Positions 13,327 through 26,114 of a stretch of DNA of 64,000 bases are shown in pieces. A model generated the notes under the pieces. The model was not told where the DNA came from. It saw only the letters and a program-made list of their open reading frames with translations, and searched no databases. The position numbers were made by a program, and so were the translations under genes. The stretch's first letter is position 1. The number at the start of each line of letters is the position of its first letter. The stretch lies in the NCBI GenBank assembly GCA_015680685.1, contig MNCI01004512.1, positions 147,958 to 211,957 on the forward strand, given 5' to 3'. This DNA comes from Gnetum montanum (taxonomy: Eukaryota; Streptophyta; Gnetopsida; Gnetales; Gnetaceae).

Positions 13327-14013
13327 TGCAAAAAGGAAACCTATTTTAAAATGCCATTACATTATATAGTAAGCTTTTGTTACTTAAGGCTTCTAGTAAT
13401 TTCATAGTTCTGTAAACAAGTTTCTTATACATAATGAAATTTTTTGTACTAAAATTGAATTTTTTTAAATGTTAAAGCTCAAATAATCACTATTATATCA
13501 TATTTTCATCCATTTTCAACCTTTAGATTCATATATCTCTATATATTCTTTACTTAATTAATTAATTTATAACCCATTTCTTATTTACAACCTNTTTATT
13601 ATTTTTTTGAATGTGGCTGCTATCAAAATTTTAGTATCAAATATCTATTTGCTAATGGGATTTAGGATGCTTAACTTTACTTCTACCACCATTAACCAAA
13701 TGAATTAAGCGTGAAACTAGGAAACTCATTAAAGGTAAATGGTATAAGGTATAATCAAATGATAGTGATTGAATTCTAAGCATGTTGATGTAATAAAAAG
13801 AAGTAGATCATTAATGATTGATAACTTCTAGGAGAAAGATTAGGATCACACATCTAATTCCTAGTTTGGGTCATAATATATATTTACATTTTTAAAATTA
13901 AATGCACTCCTATATATCAACCAATTTTTTTCAAATAAAGTAATGGTATTAAATCATGAAACTATATCTTAGTGGGTAAACTAATTAATCATGGCCCCGT
14001 GCCTAGGATGGGC
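13327..14013 (-). repeat. 3' LTR of G (left copy, with gap)
   Basis: Matches the right copy along its length except that about 366 bp (20463-20828 in the right copy) is missing exactly at the single N at 13594. That points to an assembly gap or collapse rather than a real deletion. Confidence 0.75.
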
Positions 14014-14260
14014 ACTTATTCCCCAAACCTTAATTGGATGCAAGTGTAAGGATAACAAAATCTACAAAATTTCAAAAGAAAATGCAATAGACAAAGAATA
14101 AAAAAAATCCCAGAATAGAAAAATGGAAACTTAAAAGTAAACTATACTAATCTAAACATGATTATAATAACCATATCATCAAGAGAGAACTAGACATGGG
14201 CCACCCTTACCACACCATCTTATTTAATTAAAATCCAAATATATAATTTATTATTTTAAG

Positions 14261-14295
<35 letters not shown>

Positions 14296-15289
14296 TATAA
14301 CTAAGATCACATTCCCAATCCTCTCACAAGGTAAGTCAAAAGTCTGAGGACTACTTTTAGCATAAGACCTATACTAAACTTAATGAGGAGGATAGGCTCA
14401 TGTTAGATCATGGCTAGCCATAACTTTTAGATTTTTCCTTGGAATTTTTTTTTGAGAAAGGGAATGGGTGAAAGGGATTATTTTCTTTCCTTTTTTTTTG
14501 AATTTTGGAAAAATAGGTTTAAATAGGGAAATGAAGGTTGGGGTGAGGATAGCTGCCAGACCCCATCACACTCAAGAACTTATTACATTGCCAATGAACA
14601 TAGTCCTCATCCTCTTTTCTCCTTTTTTTCTTTTTTTTGAGAAAACTTTGCTCATGGTGTACCTAATTCTTAAGGTAGGAATTCCAACATGAGTCTGGCC
14701 AATTAGCTGCACTACTAATGAACACAGTCCTTTCAAAAATTTTCCCATGGTGTAGTTAAACCCTCGTGTATGTGCTTTAAATTATAATTTGATAGCATCA
14801 TAGTAGGTCTCTTGTGTGGCTAAGGGTTCTCAAGTGGAGATGAACATACTTCACCTTGTTGATCATAGGATAGCCATTGATCATCACACTTGAGGGCTAG
14901 GGCTTATGAGAGGGGAAAATGGAGTTTTCCAAGGTCACCTATCCTACACTCACATGATCATGATGATTACATGATAAGTTAGCACAAATCTCATGCTCCA
15001 TAATCCAACATAACCAATGAGATTAAAACCTTGAAATTGATTGGGGAGAATCATAGCATTATTGAAATATAAAATATAAAGGAGACTTTATATAATAGTA
15101 ATACGATATTTATACAGCATTATTTTCGAATGGTGTTCTGATGACCCAACAGCTAGTAACTCAAAAGACCATAATGATTATTAAAATAATGTGAATAGAA
15201 AAAATAAAACCAAACCAATATGCTACAAAAGAGATGATGGAAATGCAAAGAAAATATGCAAATGTAGATATATACAAATGAAATGCATA
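14014..15289 (-). other. G 3' non-coding region
   Basis: Stretch between the integrase remnant and the left LTR. It contains a (TA)n run at about 14263-14288 and several T-rich runs at 14440-14640. No gene is recognised. A purine-rich GGTTTGGGGAATAAG on the minus strand next to 14013 may be the polypurine tract. Confidence 0.4.
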
Positions 15290-15640
15290 GTGAAGGAGAA
15301 CAGAACATGCAACTAAGGATCTACCAAGTGTCCATATGGAGCACTTGAGTAGAAATGCTTTAGATGAAATGCATTGAAGTTCTTATGTAACCTATATCCT
15401 TGCATGTCACCAATTTTGTATACATTAGGGCCAATGACATCTTTAACTCAGAATGGACCTGACCACATAGGAGAGAATTTACCTTGAAGATTTGCTTAGT
15501 CAAATGTTCTACCTCTTTCTGGGACTAGGTATTCTATCTTAAAGACTTCACCAACGTACTTCCTATGAAGAAATCATTTAACAATTTCTTGATAATTATG
15601 ATCAAGACATAATCTTAACTTATTTGTTCATTTTCTATTA
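15290..15640 (-). pseudogene. Integrase C-terminal remnant of G
   Basis: The minus strand reads WSGPF.VKDVIGPNVYKIGD followed by GYRLHKNFNAFHLKHFYS. This is the usual C-terminal end of a Ty3/gypsy integrase. Neither the zinc-binding HHCC region nor the DDE core is present. It sits directly downstream of the gag-protease spacer, so most of pol has been lost. Confidence 0.55.
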
Positions 15641-15707
15641 GGCGCTAAATTTGGATGTTTCATAAGATGAATAATTTTAGATTCCAAAAGTTCATCAAGT
15701 TCATTTT

Positions 15708-16145
15708 TCACCAAGTTTCAATCTTAGGTTTAACAAGTCTAAGTCTTGATGAGTCATCAAATACAACCTTTCTAAGAACATGTTTGATGGATATATCATC
15801 AAAGTTTGATACACCTTCTAATGTTTTGGTGGTTTGGATCTCATTTATATCTTTGTGCTTCCATAAAGGTGGTAGGTCACTCAAAAGAAATCCCTTTCCA
15901 TTATCTTCATATATTTCTTCACATTCTCTAGAATTTTGATAGGTTTGGGTGGACTCTGTATGAGGAAATGGATTTTTATTTTTATTTTTTGTAATTTCAC
16001 TCACATGGTCATCTATAACATGTTCACCATGCTCAACCTCAATAACTCCAAGATAAAGGTTAGTGTTTTGATTTTCCAAAGAATGATTTTGGTGATCTAA
16101 GGTTGTAACTACTTGCTTATAGAATGGCTCTCTTGGTATGACCAT
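15708..16145 (-). pseudogene. Spacer reading frame in G, unknown function
   Basis: Open frame of 145 codons on the minus strand, rich in Asn, Glu, Asp and His, with no recognised domain (for example KVVFDDSSRLRLVKPKIETW near its end). It lies between protease and the integrase tail in the same orientation. It may be part of the gag-pol polyprotein or chance. Confidence 0.35.
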
Positions 16146-16322
16146 GTATTTAGAATTTCCTTTGATAGGGATTAACAGTTCTGAGAAATTTGACCTAAAG
16201 AAGCCCCCAAACTTGGCTCAAAAAATCCTAGATAAGAGCACACCATAAGTTGGTGACATGTCAACTACTAAAATATTCATGTAACATGTAAATCTAGGGT
16301 ATTGTTTAAGTTGTACTTTCAC

Positions 16323-16715
16323 TTATTTTAATGATCCTACTACAGGTACATTAGACCCATCAAGGTGTATTACACTTTTTGTTTGTGGTATCATTTGTGC
16401 TCCTAAAGTCTTACATACCTCAAGTGGCATGACACTAACCATTACACTAGAATCCATTAAAAAATTATGGACATTCTTTTCTAAAATGATCAAATTTGTT
16501 AGGAAAGGAGGTTGCTCTTTCTTGTTCATCATGGAATTATTTGCATTGCGTACTGATAGCACGTTAGGACCTTCTGTGATGTGAACTTGCCTTTTGGGGA
16601 TTGGGGATTTTTCTTTTGTGGTTTCAAGTCTGTAAACTATATCTTGAATCACCTTTTTCATTTCATTAAAGTGTAGAAGGTCATACATTGAAATGTTGGC
16701 TTTAACACTTTTCAA
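16323..16715 (-). pseudogene. Retropepsin-like protease of G
   Basis: Open minus-strand frame of 130 codons. Residues around 88-105 read LMDSSVMVSVMPLEVCKTLG, the retropepsin active-site region (normally DSGAS.N.MP). The Gly after Asp-Ser is replaced by Ser, so the canonical DSG triplet is lost. The upstream part lacks known domains. Role: cleavage of the gag-pol polyprotein. Confidence 0.6.
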
Positions 16716-17049
16716 ATCCTCAACTAGATTGTAAGTCTCATGCTCATCTTTGGCTTCTTGTTGAGGTGGATTCCTTCTAAGTATAGAAGGTGGTTTTGAT
16801 CATTGTGGAGAATTTTTTTGGAATGACCTAGTTTGAGTATTTGTGTTTCTTTGACTAGGAACTCTTCTGTTTGGGGGAGTGTAAGGATCATTCCTAGTTT
16901 GTTGCTATGCGTTGTTCATGATGTCACTAAGTTTATGATAGCAAGCATTATGTGGGTTAGGGTTGCTTACCATAACTTGTTCTAATAAGAAAGCCTCTTT
17001 GGTTTTTGTTTCATGTGGTACATTAAGGACCATAATAGGGGGTTTTCCA

Positions 17050-18010
17050 TTTTGTTGACCTTGGGTGTTATCACCATATATTGCTAAAAATTGGAAACAA
17101 GTCTTCTCAAAATGTTTTCTAGTGTTATGGAGGTAACAATACTCATCATTGATTGATGTGATATACTTCTTAGATTGTATATGACCCTTGTTGTTGTTTC
17201 ACTTTAACTCAACCACTTCACTTGAAAGTTTTTGCAGTGAGGTTAACAACTAGTTCATTTGGTCTTGAGTTTGAGTTGAGGGTTCAATGGGATTAGATAT
17301 CCCATTTGGTTTTACAATTGATTAGATTAGGGCCTATGATTGGTCATCATTCAAACCAATGTTAGATGGTAAGAATGAAGAAGATGTGGGACCTTGAAAG
17401 TAGCTATTTGTAGGTTGAGTCATTTGAAGGGGAATGAGAGTTTGGAACATAGTATTGGTCATTGGAAAAGTTGGTAGAGGTAGAGGGTTAGATGGCATAG
17501 GATTGATAATGCTCATCATCCCAAATTATGTTTGGATACTGTTCATGAGGGTAATTTGTTCTAACTCCACCACTTTAGCCATTGCTCCTTGTATTTCTAT
17601 TATGTTTGAATTAGATTTGATGGCATAGGCAAAGAATGGATCGATGGTAGAGAGATACAAGTTGAGGATACCATTGGGTTGTGGATGCATCTTCTTTGGC
17701 ACATAGGCAAGTTGATGAAGGAATCTAAGGTTGTAATCCCTAACATTTTTCCTAGGTAGCTTTCTTAAGTTGATAAATTTTCTAGATGCTATAGCAGGGC
17801 TTGTGAATTTGTCAAATGGAGGCATTGGGGAGCATTAAGAACCATTATGTTGCTTTAGTTCTAAATGTTGTCATAAACACCCTACATGCCACATCATTTT
17901 GCACAATGTTGTGGATCCCTAGCAAGGTTTCAAAACATTGTATGTGTTGGCAGGCATCACTTGTAAGGGTTGTGGGATCAAAGAACGGGTTTATGTTCTA
18001 AGGGATTTTG
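17050..18010 (-). pseudogene. Degenerate gag of G
   Basis: The minus strand at about 18000-17826 reads DACQHIQCFETLLGIHNIV and DVACRVFMTTFRTKAT.WF, a typical Ty3/gypsy capsid core. The open frame 17825-17526 continues with ASRKFINLRKLPRKNVRDYN and a Glu/Val-rich segment. A Pro/Ser/Thr linker lies at 17519-17334. A CYLHNTRKHFEKTCFQFL box at about 17150-17090 resembles the C-X2-H knuckle. Frames are broken between the parts. Confidence 0.65.
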
Positions 18011-20197
18011 AGATGTTATGGTAGTAAGTAAAGTTAAAGGGATTGATCACTAAGGGAGCTAGAGGTTGATGGGCTACCATCCTAGTCAAAGCTCTCCTAG
18101 GACTAGAACTCAAGAAATGCAGGGCTTGTCATTTCCTTAATGCAAAGAGATGAGTGTTTGGTTAGTTAGGAGCATAGGAGAGTTTTCTCATAAAACAGAA
18201 ACTATAAAATATGATTATTAAAATAAAACTATAAGATTAAGTAAAAAGAAATGAAAATATTGAAATAATATTCTTTTTCTTGACAAAGAAAAAAACACTA
18301 AAATATGCTATTTTTTTAAAAAAATATTGTTTTTGAAAAGAAAAATAAATGTATAGAATTGCAATACTTATAAAATTAAAAGGCCAATAGTAAAATGAAA
18401 ATTTCAAAAAAATAAATTTAAAATTGCATAATTAAATAAAACCACCTTACCTAACCTAGGACTCAACTAAGGACCATCAAAACACAAGTCTAAAAATGGG
18501 GTTGGAAAATGAGGGTTTTTAGAAAAGATCAGAAATGGGTGATGAGACAAAAATTTTCAAGAGACAAACTTTTGAGATAAAAAATAGAAGGATTTGAAAA
18601 TTTTTAAAAAAGAGTTTTCAAGACAATGGCTAACAACAAAAATGTTAAATAAAACAAGTTTTAAACAAGGAAAATAAAATTCCAAGAGATAAAAACAAAA
18701 TAGGGATTGGAAAAGGATACAAAATAAATATTTTAGAAAATGAGATAATAAAAGCTGGAAAATGGCCCTCCTTCTAGCACCAAAAAGGTGATGCATAAAA
18801 TTTGGATGCACCAACATTGATAAAGAAAACTCGTTTTGGGAGACTATCACTTAGAGCACCTCTCATATGGGTATGGAAACCTAGGAATAGTCTTAGCTAG
18901 AGAGGGCTATATGGCCTTTTGAAAATAGTAAACACAAAAAAAATCTAGAATTTAAATTAAATGATTATCTCGAATACAATAAGAAACTAAAAGAAACAAA
19001 ATTTCCTTGGTCTTGTTGATGTTGTAGATGGTGTCCACTCCTAGGAAGGAAGATTACAATTGTTGCTTGAAGAGGGAGAGAGAAAAAGAGAGACTTTTGC
19101 AAGGAGGTGCTACCTATAAGAGAAGAGGAAGAGAACTTGGTCCTTGCTACCCGATCCTACCACTTGTTGACCTCGTGAGAAGCTATCGGTTATAATCCTA
19201 AAAAAGAGAGAAACCGTTGCCTACAAGCTTTCCTTTTTTTTAATTACACGTCCATTGTTGCAGTTCTAATGTTATTCATTTGGCTTTAACTGCCCATCTG
19301 ACACACATGTCATGCACTTGCTATAGCCTAAAGGCCTGACATGTGCCAATGTAATGGGGGAAAAGGGGAGATGAGAGAGAAAGTTCATCATTGACTGCAT
19401 CCTGTCACAGGCCACCATCATGCCTAAAAAGGGGAGTGAGGGGAGAGAGAGCATTTGCGATGCTTCCATGTGCCTACAACTACTAACACCTACAATGAAG
19501 GTAGATGAAAAGGAGAGGCTAGTGATCTCTATCATCTATCATGTTGTGTGCACTACCCTTGCTAACTTGCCTATCGCCCAGCCTCTACTAATTTCCTTGC
19601 CACTTTGTCACCATTTGTCGATTGATGCATGTCAGCCCAAAATTGTTATTCACACCATGAAGGTTGCTAGTATCACATGTGAGTGTTGTGTTCTTTGCAA
19701 TGTAGAGTTTGCCTACCTAGGAAGTCCTAGCCCCAACGAGATACCCTATTGTTGCTAGCCCTACTTGAGAAAAGAAAGAATAGTTGTAGACTACAACGAA
19801 GAAAGAAACTGCTACCTCATCCCTTCATGGCTACAACCTCCAAGATTTGATTTTTGAGCCACTGGCTCCTCCTCCGACCACCCTCAAAAGGCCTCCTAAA
19901 GACCACCTTTGATGTCATTTATAGTTGTTGCAACCATCCCATAATGGTGCCCATGTTGTACCTGTCACACCATCACCAATGATTCATGTCCCACTTTCCT
20001 ACAATAACCACTACCATGAATAGCCACCATTGCTATCTTGTAATGCCCATTGGTTACTGCTTCACGATGCCTACCACCACATGCCACAATAATGGCCACC
20101 ACAACACATGTTTTGTGTAACACTTGCAATGACCATATTTCTAGCCTTGTTGTTAGAAACACAACAAATGGTTCATGTTTCAGCATTTTTTCTTTGT
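18011..20197 (-). other. G leader region
   Basis: Between gag and the right LTR. 18200-18800 is A-rich and non-coding. 18900-20160 is less AT-rich, with many CCACCA/TGCC words and short open frames on both strands, none recognised. No clear primer-binding site was found next to 20197. Confidence 0.35.
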
Positions 20198-21249
20198 TGC
20201 AAAAAGGCAACCTATTTTAAAACATTGTTGCATTATATAGCAAACTTTTGTTTCTTAAGGCTTGCAGTAATTTCATAGTTCTGCAAACAAGTTTCTTATA
20301 CATAATGATATTTTTGTACTAAAATTAAAATTTTTTAAATGTTAAAGCTCAAATAATCACTATTATTCATATTTGCATCCATTTGCAACCTTTAGATTCA
20401 TATATCTCTATATATTTTTTACTTAATTAATTAATTTATAATCCATTTCTTATTTACAACCTTTAACTTCTCGTCATCTTTTCATTGTGGTTGTGTTGTT
20501 GCATTTTGTGTTTCTGGTAACTATGATTTTTATAGAGTAACAAGTTACCAACCTTGTTTTGTATCCTCATGCATCTTGTTCTCTTGAGCATGAAGTGGGG
20601 GATAGGTATTGGTTTCATTGGGTTTGATCAAAACGTTTGTAAATAAACCCTACACACGTTAAGATGGTGAATGTAAAAGATGGTTAAAATAGGGTCATGT
20701 GGTTCTTCCAAAATAACCATTCAGAATATGTTGGTACCTTTTAGAATATGAAATTATGAATGCACATGACTGGACTAGAAATTACTATTTTTTATTTTAT
20801 GGCATGCTGGTTCAAATTCTAAGTTTGATTTATTATTGTTTTGAACATGGTTGCTATCAAAATTTTAGTATCAAATATCTATTTGCTAATGGGCTTTAGG
20901 GTTCTTAACTTTATTTCTACCACCTTTAACTGAACGGATTAAGTGTGAAACTAAGAAAATCATCAAGGGTAAATGGTATAAGGTATAATCAAATGATAGT
21001 GATTGAATTCTAAGAATGTTGATGTAATAAAAAGAAGTAGATCACTAATGATTGATAACTTCCAAGAGGAAGATTAGGGTCACACATCTAATTGCTAGTT
21101 TGGGCCATAATATATATTTACATTTTCTAAATTAAATGCACCTCCTATATGTCAACCAATTTGTTTCAAATAAAGTAATGGTATTAAATCATGAAACTAT
21201 ATCTTAGTGGGTAAACTAATTAATCGTGGCCTCGTTCCTAGCATGGGCA
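20198..21249 (-). repeat. 5' LTR of G (right copy)
   Basis: 1052-bp direct repeat of the left copy. On the minus strand it begins TGCCCATGCTAGG at 21249 and ends CCTTTTTGCA at 20198. It is the more complete of the two copies. Confidence 0.75.
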
Positions 21250-21259
21250 AGGTTGGCCT

Positions 21260-23195
21260 CAATAGTTATGTCATTGTTTTGGTTTTGGATAGATTCAAAG
21301 ATCCATTGGAATTATTCAAGCTATGTAAAATGAATGAGCTCCATCCTACATCACTAGAACATGCAACCGTATCATGTGCACTATATGAGGAAGTAGTGAA
21401 TTGAGCTTCTTCATGTACGAAATCCTTTTGGGAGAGTAGTCATGAGAATGAGACTCTATGGAAATGTATCATAAATCTAGAGTCTTAGGATTAGACTCTT
21501 TCAAAAGATAACTCGAGCTTAAAGGACTACAAGGAATCCTATGAAGCATAGGTGACCAATGAAGGAACCCTCTAGATCAAAGATATTAGCTAGATTCGAT
21601 ACTAATTAGCAATACAAGGAAAAGTTTCCATGGCAAGAGGAAGTCTTAAGAAGGATTTTAAGGTGAAATAAATTGCATGGAAATTTGTAGAATAACATGA
21701 CTAATGCACATTATTCAAGGATTAGGGTAAGACTCAAAATGCCTAAAAAAAGCTATATAAGGCTAAGAAAGAAGAATAGAAGAAAGCCTAGATAGATGAA
21801 TTAAAAAATGTTCATTTTTTAGAGTAGAAGACAATAATTTTTACTTTTAGATGAGTTTATTTTAATAAAATATAGAAAATATCTATATTAATGGGCATTT
21901 GTAATTTTATTTTGGCCCTAATCCATATATATATATATACTTTTTAATTTTATTTTTACATTAGAACTTATATCATATTATTTTCAATAAACTTTGGCCT
22001 AGTTGTCATACACATATATATCTAAGGCATCTCTTGAAAATATGTATCATTGAATCATCAATGTAATTTAAGTAAGAATTTTATTATTTCATCATTAATT
22101 CATCCAACTTTCAAAAATCCATCAATTCATCAATGTTTATCAACATCATTCATCATTATTTACTTAATCTTGGAAGCTGAATAGTCAAAATTAGATACAT
22201 TCACTATTTTAATCATATCTTAGTAATTTTAAAATATTTTTCAATGATTCTAGATGTATTTGAATGGTAGAATAGGTATATGTTAAAATTTCATCTTAAT
22301 ATCTTTGCAATTTTGGAGATATTTACTTTGAGAGTTATATAATTTTTCTATTCCAAAATTTTATTAGAACGAATGATGGCCAATGATTGGAATTTTTCTC
22401 TCTCATCTCATAATATTTTAATATGATTTGAAATTTATTTGAAAAATAATATCATTGGAAAGTTTTACTTAAAATTTTAGCATCATAAATGCAATAAATT
22501 TGGAGTTAGAATCTCTCAAATTTGCATTACCAAAATTACCACGATTTTTGATAGGCTAGAATGAACATAATATAACCTTAGCTTTTGAACATATTTTGTA
22601 GTAATTATATTTTCAAATTGTACAGAAATTTTTAAGCTTTTTTAAAATAAAAATTTTATTAGTTAATTCATTATGAAGACAAGATAACCAAACAATTCTT
22701 TTACCATCTAAAATTCCTTCAAAAAGTATAAATTAGAAATGCTTATTCAAAGTATAGGGATTAGTGAAATTTTCCTTGCTATTTAGTCAATCTATGAAAG
22801 TCACCAAATCTCTAGAGGCTTAGATCATAATGAAATTAGGCCAAAATTCCATGGTAACACTGACAGGCAAAGCCCTTAAATGGATAGATGTAGAATAATA
22901 AAAGATTCTTGAAGGAATAAACTTGAGAGACATTGACCTCGCAAACATGTGAAAAGATGAAATCATGCATCACCTAGAAGAAGGTATTTCATAATTTAGG
23001 CTCAATGATGTATTTTTTGATTGTAATATATGTTATACAGATTTTTTCTTTTTACAATCTTAGTGTTTATGATAACTAATGGTTACATGTTTTGTTTTAA
23101 TTGTATAGGTTCTTGGTAATGATAGTTTTTATAATGGTAATGCTGAATGTCATAGTGGTGGCAGCAGTAATCATGGTGGGGATTATCCTTAGGCT
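21260..23195 (+). pseudogene. 3' part of the antisense gene in element D
   Basis: Continuation of the gene cut by G. The plus strand at 21360-21600 reads LYEEVVN then a coiled-coil-like stretch (LSKDNSSLKDYKESYEA), matching IYDEVVECIVQNAKSLW and LSAERDDLKSCYE in exon 6 of A. After an AT-rich interruption, 22850-22990 reads GKALKWIDVE then ILEGINLRDIDLANM and EIMHHLEEGI, matching GKALANVDLGLDGIDWESI and EILRQLEFGL. An intron-like gap ends in TTGTATAG near 23109. A Gly/Asn/Ser-rich tail follows and stops near 23192. Several stops and frameshifts. Confidence 0.65.
21850..22780. other. AT-rich insertion inside the D antisense gene
   Basis: Homology to exon 6 of A pauses here for about 0.9 kb. 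The sequence is very AT-rich with (TA)n at about 21930. No coding signal, terminal repeats or target duplication could be defined. Confidence 0.35.
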
Positions 23196-23795
23196 CTTTC
23201 AGCTTAGCTTCTACTACTTATCTTTTGTTTGTTTTAATTTGGATAGATTACATGTAGCCTAGTTTTTAAAACCTAATTAGGTATGTTGATACAAGTTGTA
23301 GTTAATGAAACCTCTATATTTTTTTGTTTTTTGTTTTTTCTATTTGTTTCATATTTATCAAGATGAAAACATGCATAAATGTTTGGAACATACAATAATC
23401 ACATGCGTAAACATTTGAAAGAAAAAGTAATAAAAAGTAAGCAACTATCTTAGTCAACAAAATGTTAAAAGTATGGTTATAAAAGTAAAGAAAAGCATAC
23501 AATAAAAATAAAAGGAGACTTAACTATGAAGTTTTTTCTGAATCTTAGATAAATTAGAAAAGTCCTTGCATGTGATTTTGTACTTTTCCTTTCCTTCATC
23601 TATCAAAGCAAAAGGCAAATAATCCCAAGCATTATCTAGAGAAGAATGATAGGCTTGCTAGATATTATTAGTTTCAATCACTCTATTGGGCATACTAGTT
23701 CTCAAGTTATTATTATTTATTTTTGGATTTTCTACATATTCTAGTATTGAATCTTCTTCAAGATTAACATTGTTCAGTGAAGATGGGTAGTGTGA
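23196..23795. other. D post-protease spacer
   Basis: AT-rich, with no recognisable gene. It corresponds in position to the repeat-bearing spacers after protease in A and E, but no clear TAAACT array is visible. Confidence 0.35.
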
Positions 23796-23799
23796 TCAT

Positions 23800-24400
23800 C
23801 ATGGATAATAACTTCATCACCTTCATTGGGTAGGTTAATTTCTTAGTGGCTAGGTAACAAACATGTTTAGAGTTTGGTTGGCCATGGTCTTCCTAAAATC
23901 AAATTGAAACTAGGTGTTTGTTTAGCTATCAAGAAGTTAGCTGATGTGGGGAATTTCTTTCCAACCATGAAATCTAATAATATTAAACCTCACACTATCA
24001 CTTGTGATCCATTAAAGAATTTAAAGGTGATAGTAGAGATTTCTTGTATATCATCTACTAAACCCAAATGTTTAATGATGAGGAATGGGTCACTATTGGT
24101 TGTGGCTAGATCATTGACATGAACCCTATGTATTTTGTATTCGTCAATGCATATGATTATGAAAAAAAAAGCATACCAAACTTCTCAGTTTTGAGGGTAA
24201 AGCTTGATCTCACTATTACAAAAGATAAACTTTGTTTTTTCTATGGTTTCATTGTTAAGAGTTGATGGAATGATATAATAAATGACTTTCTCTTTCATAG
24301 GGATGTCTTGAGTTATACTGATCGAAGAAAAAATATTGATCAAGGTGCTATGATGTATTTGAAAATTCATGACTAGTTCATAGGGGTCTAGTGAGATATT
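23800..24400 (-). pseudogene. Degenerate retropepsin and linker, element D
   Basis: The minus strand at about 24100-23800 reads VHVNDLATTN, FPTSANFLIAKQTPSFN and LILGRPWPTKL, aligning to VHVDDGAATN and LILGRPWLAQL of A protease. The active-site Asp-Asp-Gly of A is Asn-Asp-Leu here, so it is dead. The preceding minus frame 24370-24185 matches the pre-protease segment of A. Confidence 0.7.
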
Positions 24401-24974
24401 CTTAGCAACTGTTTGGCCTACTCTATGGTTGTGAGGAAGTCTTTGTCATTGGTTTGTGCTTTCTCACCTTTGGTAACTTTTACTTCTTCTATCTTGTCCA
24501 TCATCTTTAGTTCAAGTTTTAGCATAGGCTGCTTGGGTCATTTGTTAATTTCAATTTTAGGAGCCACGTTTGGTTGACTTATTGTTATAGGTTTGAATAA
24601 TAAATTCATTAGAATAGGTGATATAGGTGTGGAATTAGGAAAAACTATCTTCTTCTATTTTCTCCTTGTTAGTTATCCTCGATTTTTACTAATTACTGGG
24701 TCTTATCAAAATTATTATGAGCTCATGATGGGAAACTTGTGCTAGCCATTGAGGATGAAGTAGATCTATTAACTACAATGGAAGGCATTTTCTTGGCTAT
24801 GGGAGTGCTTTTTAGGAGTACCTATATAACAAAAGATTCATTACTAGTTGAAGAAACTAACATCATTCATTGGGGTTGCATAGAAGTTGCTAGTGAAATC
24901 ATTATGATGAAATGTTGTGTGGGTACCAAAGGTAGTACTATAGTGATTAAAGTCTATTTAGGTTTTGAGGATGG
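24400..24974 (-). pseudogene. D gag-protease linker, left of the A insertion
   Basis: Degenerate minus-strand linker. Joining 24970 leftward to 43452 rightward restores an FHVPSSKPK stretch like the VPP-repeat linkers of A and B, which shows where A was inserted. Confidence 0.5.
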
Positions 24975-25838
24975 TGAAACACCACAAAATTCTGAACTTA
25001 ATACTTCTCAAACAAGAATTGAGCCAAAATCGTGATGCTCCCACCATGACTAAAGCTTGACGGCCTCACAGACAGCTTCAAACGGAGTTGAATTGAGCAA
25101 GAAATGGTTCCCCGGGATCCACAGTAGACTACAGCAACATCTGGCGTCAAACCCTGCTAGATTTTGAGCTCAAAATACTTGGTTTTCACTGAGTATGCAG
25201 CGTGCATGCCCAGCATGCACGACCAGTGTATACGCCCAGTGTGCACGCCCAACGTGTGACTTCAAAGACTACCCGAAACAAGCACTCCAGAGCAAGAGTT
25301 CCACAAGGCATCAACTCTCAAAGATAGGGCAATTGTTAGGCATCATCATGGGATCAAGAAAATTGGGTTTTGACCTCGAAATCATGCACTTTGGGGTTCA
25401 CACGCTGAGCATGTACATCCTGCACGCCCAGCATGTATGCCTAGCATGTACGCCCGGCATGCACCAACTAGCGTGCAACACAACATATATTAATGGAACT
25501 TTCTAGAACCATGTGAGATCAAGTCCAACTGAGCTGAATATCCACAGACAGCATTCTCGTAACATTTGAGCCCAAATCCGAGGGCCGAATTGGATACTTC
25601 CTATTGTAACAGTAGTTTGTATAAATGAATTCTTTTGTTTTAGTCAAGTCTATACGTTGAGTTCACACGCCTAGTGTGTACATGCTAGCGTGTAGTGACA
25701 CATGTTGGCATGCAGCACACTGCATAGTTGTAATATTCTTTGCACCTAGGCAACGTAGCCACTTGTCACCTGACCCGAAATTCCCTCATCCACGGCTGCT
25801 CATACCTTTCCAGATCCGAATGTAGCACTCAAAAACCT

Positions 25839-25847
25839 TATAAAAAC
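25839..25847 (+). promoter_or_regulatory. Candidate TATA box, A 5' LTR
   Basis: TATAAAAAC, 865 bp into the LTR and 270 bp before the AATAAA. In the 3' LTR and in B the equivalent site reads CATAAAA, so its role is likely but not certain. Confidence 0.5.
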
Positions 25848-26108
25848 ATCAATTTTTCACTAGATCGGGGTTGGCAATTTTGAGGCAAACACACAAAAAA
25901 AACTGGAACTTGGAAAACACTAAGGAAGTCAAAAGAACCCCCATACGCTAGACTTCGACCCTGAATGCTAAGCATATAGCCTCCACGCTGTGCTTGTAGT
26001 TTGAACTAGCACACCACCATCTTCCAACATCCATCGGGGCCTCTCGTTCACCTCGTGTCAAATCTACGACTGCATCTGGACCGGTGCACTGTAATTCTCA
26101 TCTGGCAA

Positions 26109-26114
26109 TAAAGT
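26109..26114 (+). terminator. Polyadenylation signal in the A LTR
   Basis: AATAAA, conserved at the same place in the 3' LTR (43134-43139), downstream of the TATA box as expected for the R region. Confidence 0.5.

Larger units (their letters stand above)
13327..21249 (-). mobile_element. Element G: deleted Ty3/gypsy LTR retrotransposon
   Basis: Two direct repeats, 13327-14013 and 20198-21249, bound a body whose gag, protease and integrase tail all read on the minus strand. On that strand the LTRs run TGCCCAT...TTTTTGCA. Domain order from the right is leader, gag, knuckle, protease, spacer, then the integrase C-terminus; RT, RNase H and the integrase core are absent. It interrupts the antisense gene of element D between its exon-5-like and exon-6-like parts. 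No clean target duplication was found. Confidence 0.75.

Noticed and set aside
14263-14288. (TA)n run as a possible hairpin or promoter
   Set aside because: Simple repeat; similar runs at 21930 and 59785 with no other signal.
23874-24122. Plus-strand 82-codon frame
   Set aside because: Complement of D protease; the minus strand carries the retropepsin motifs.
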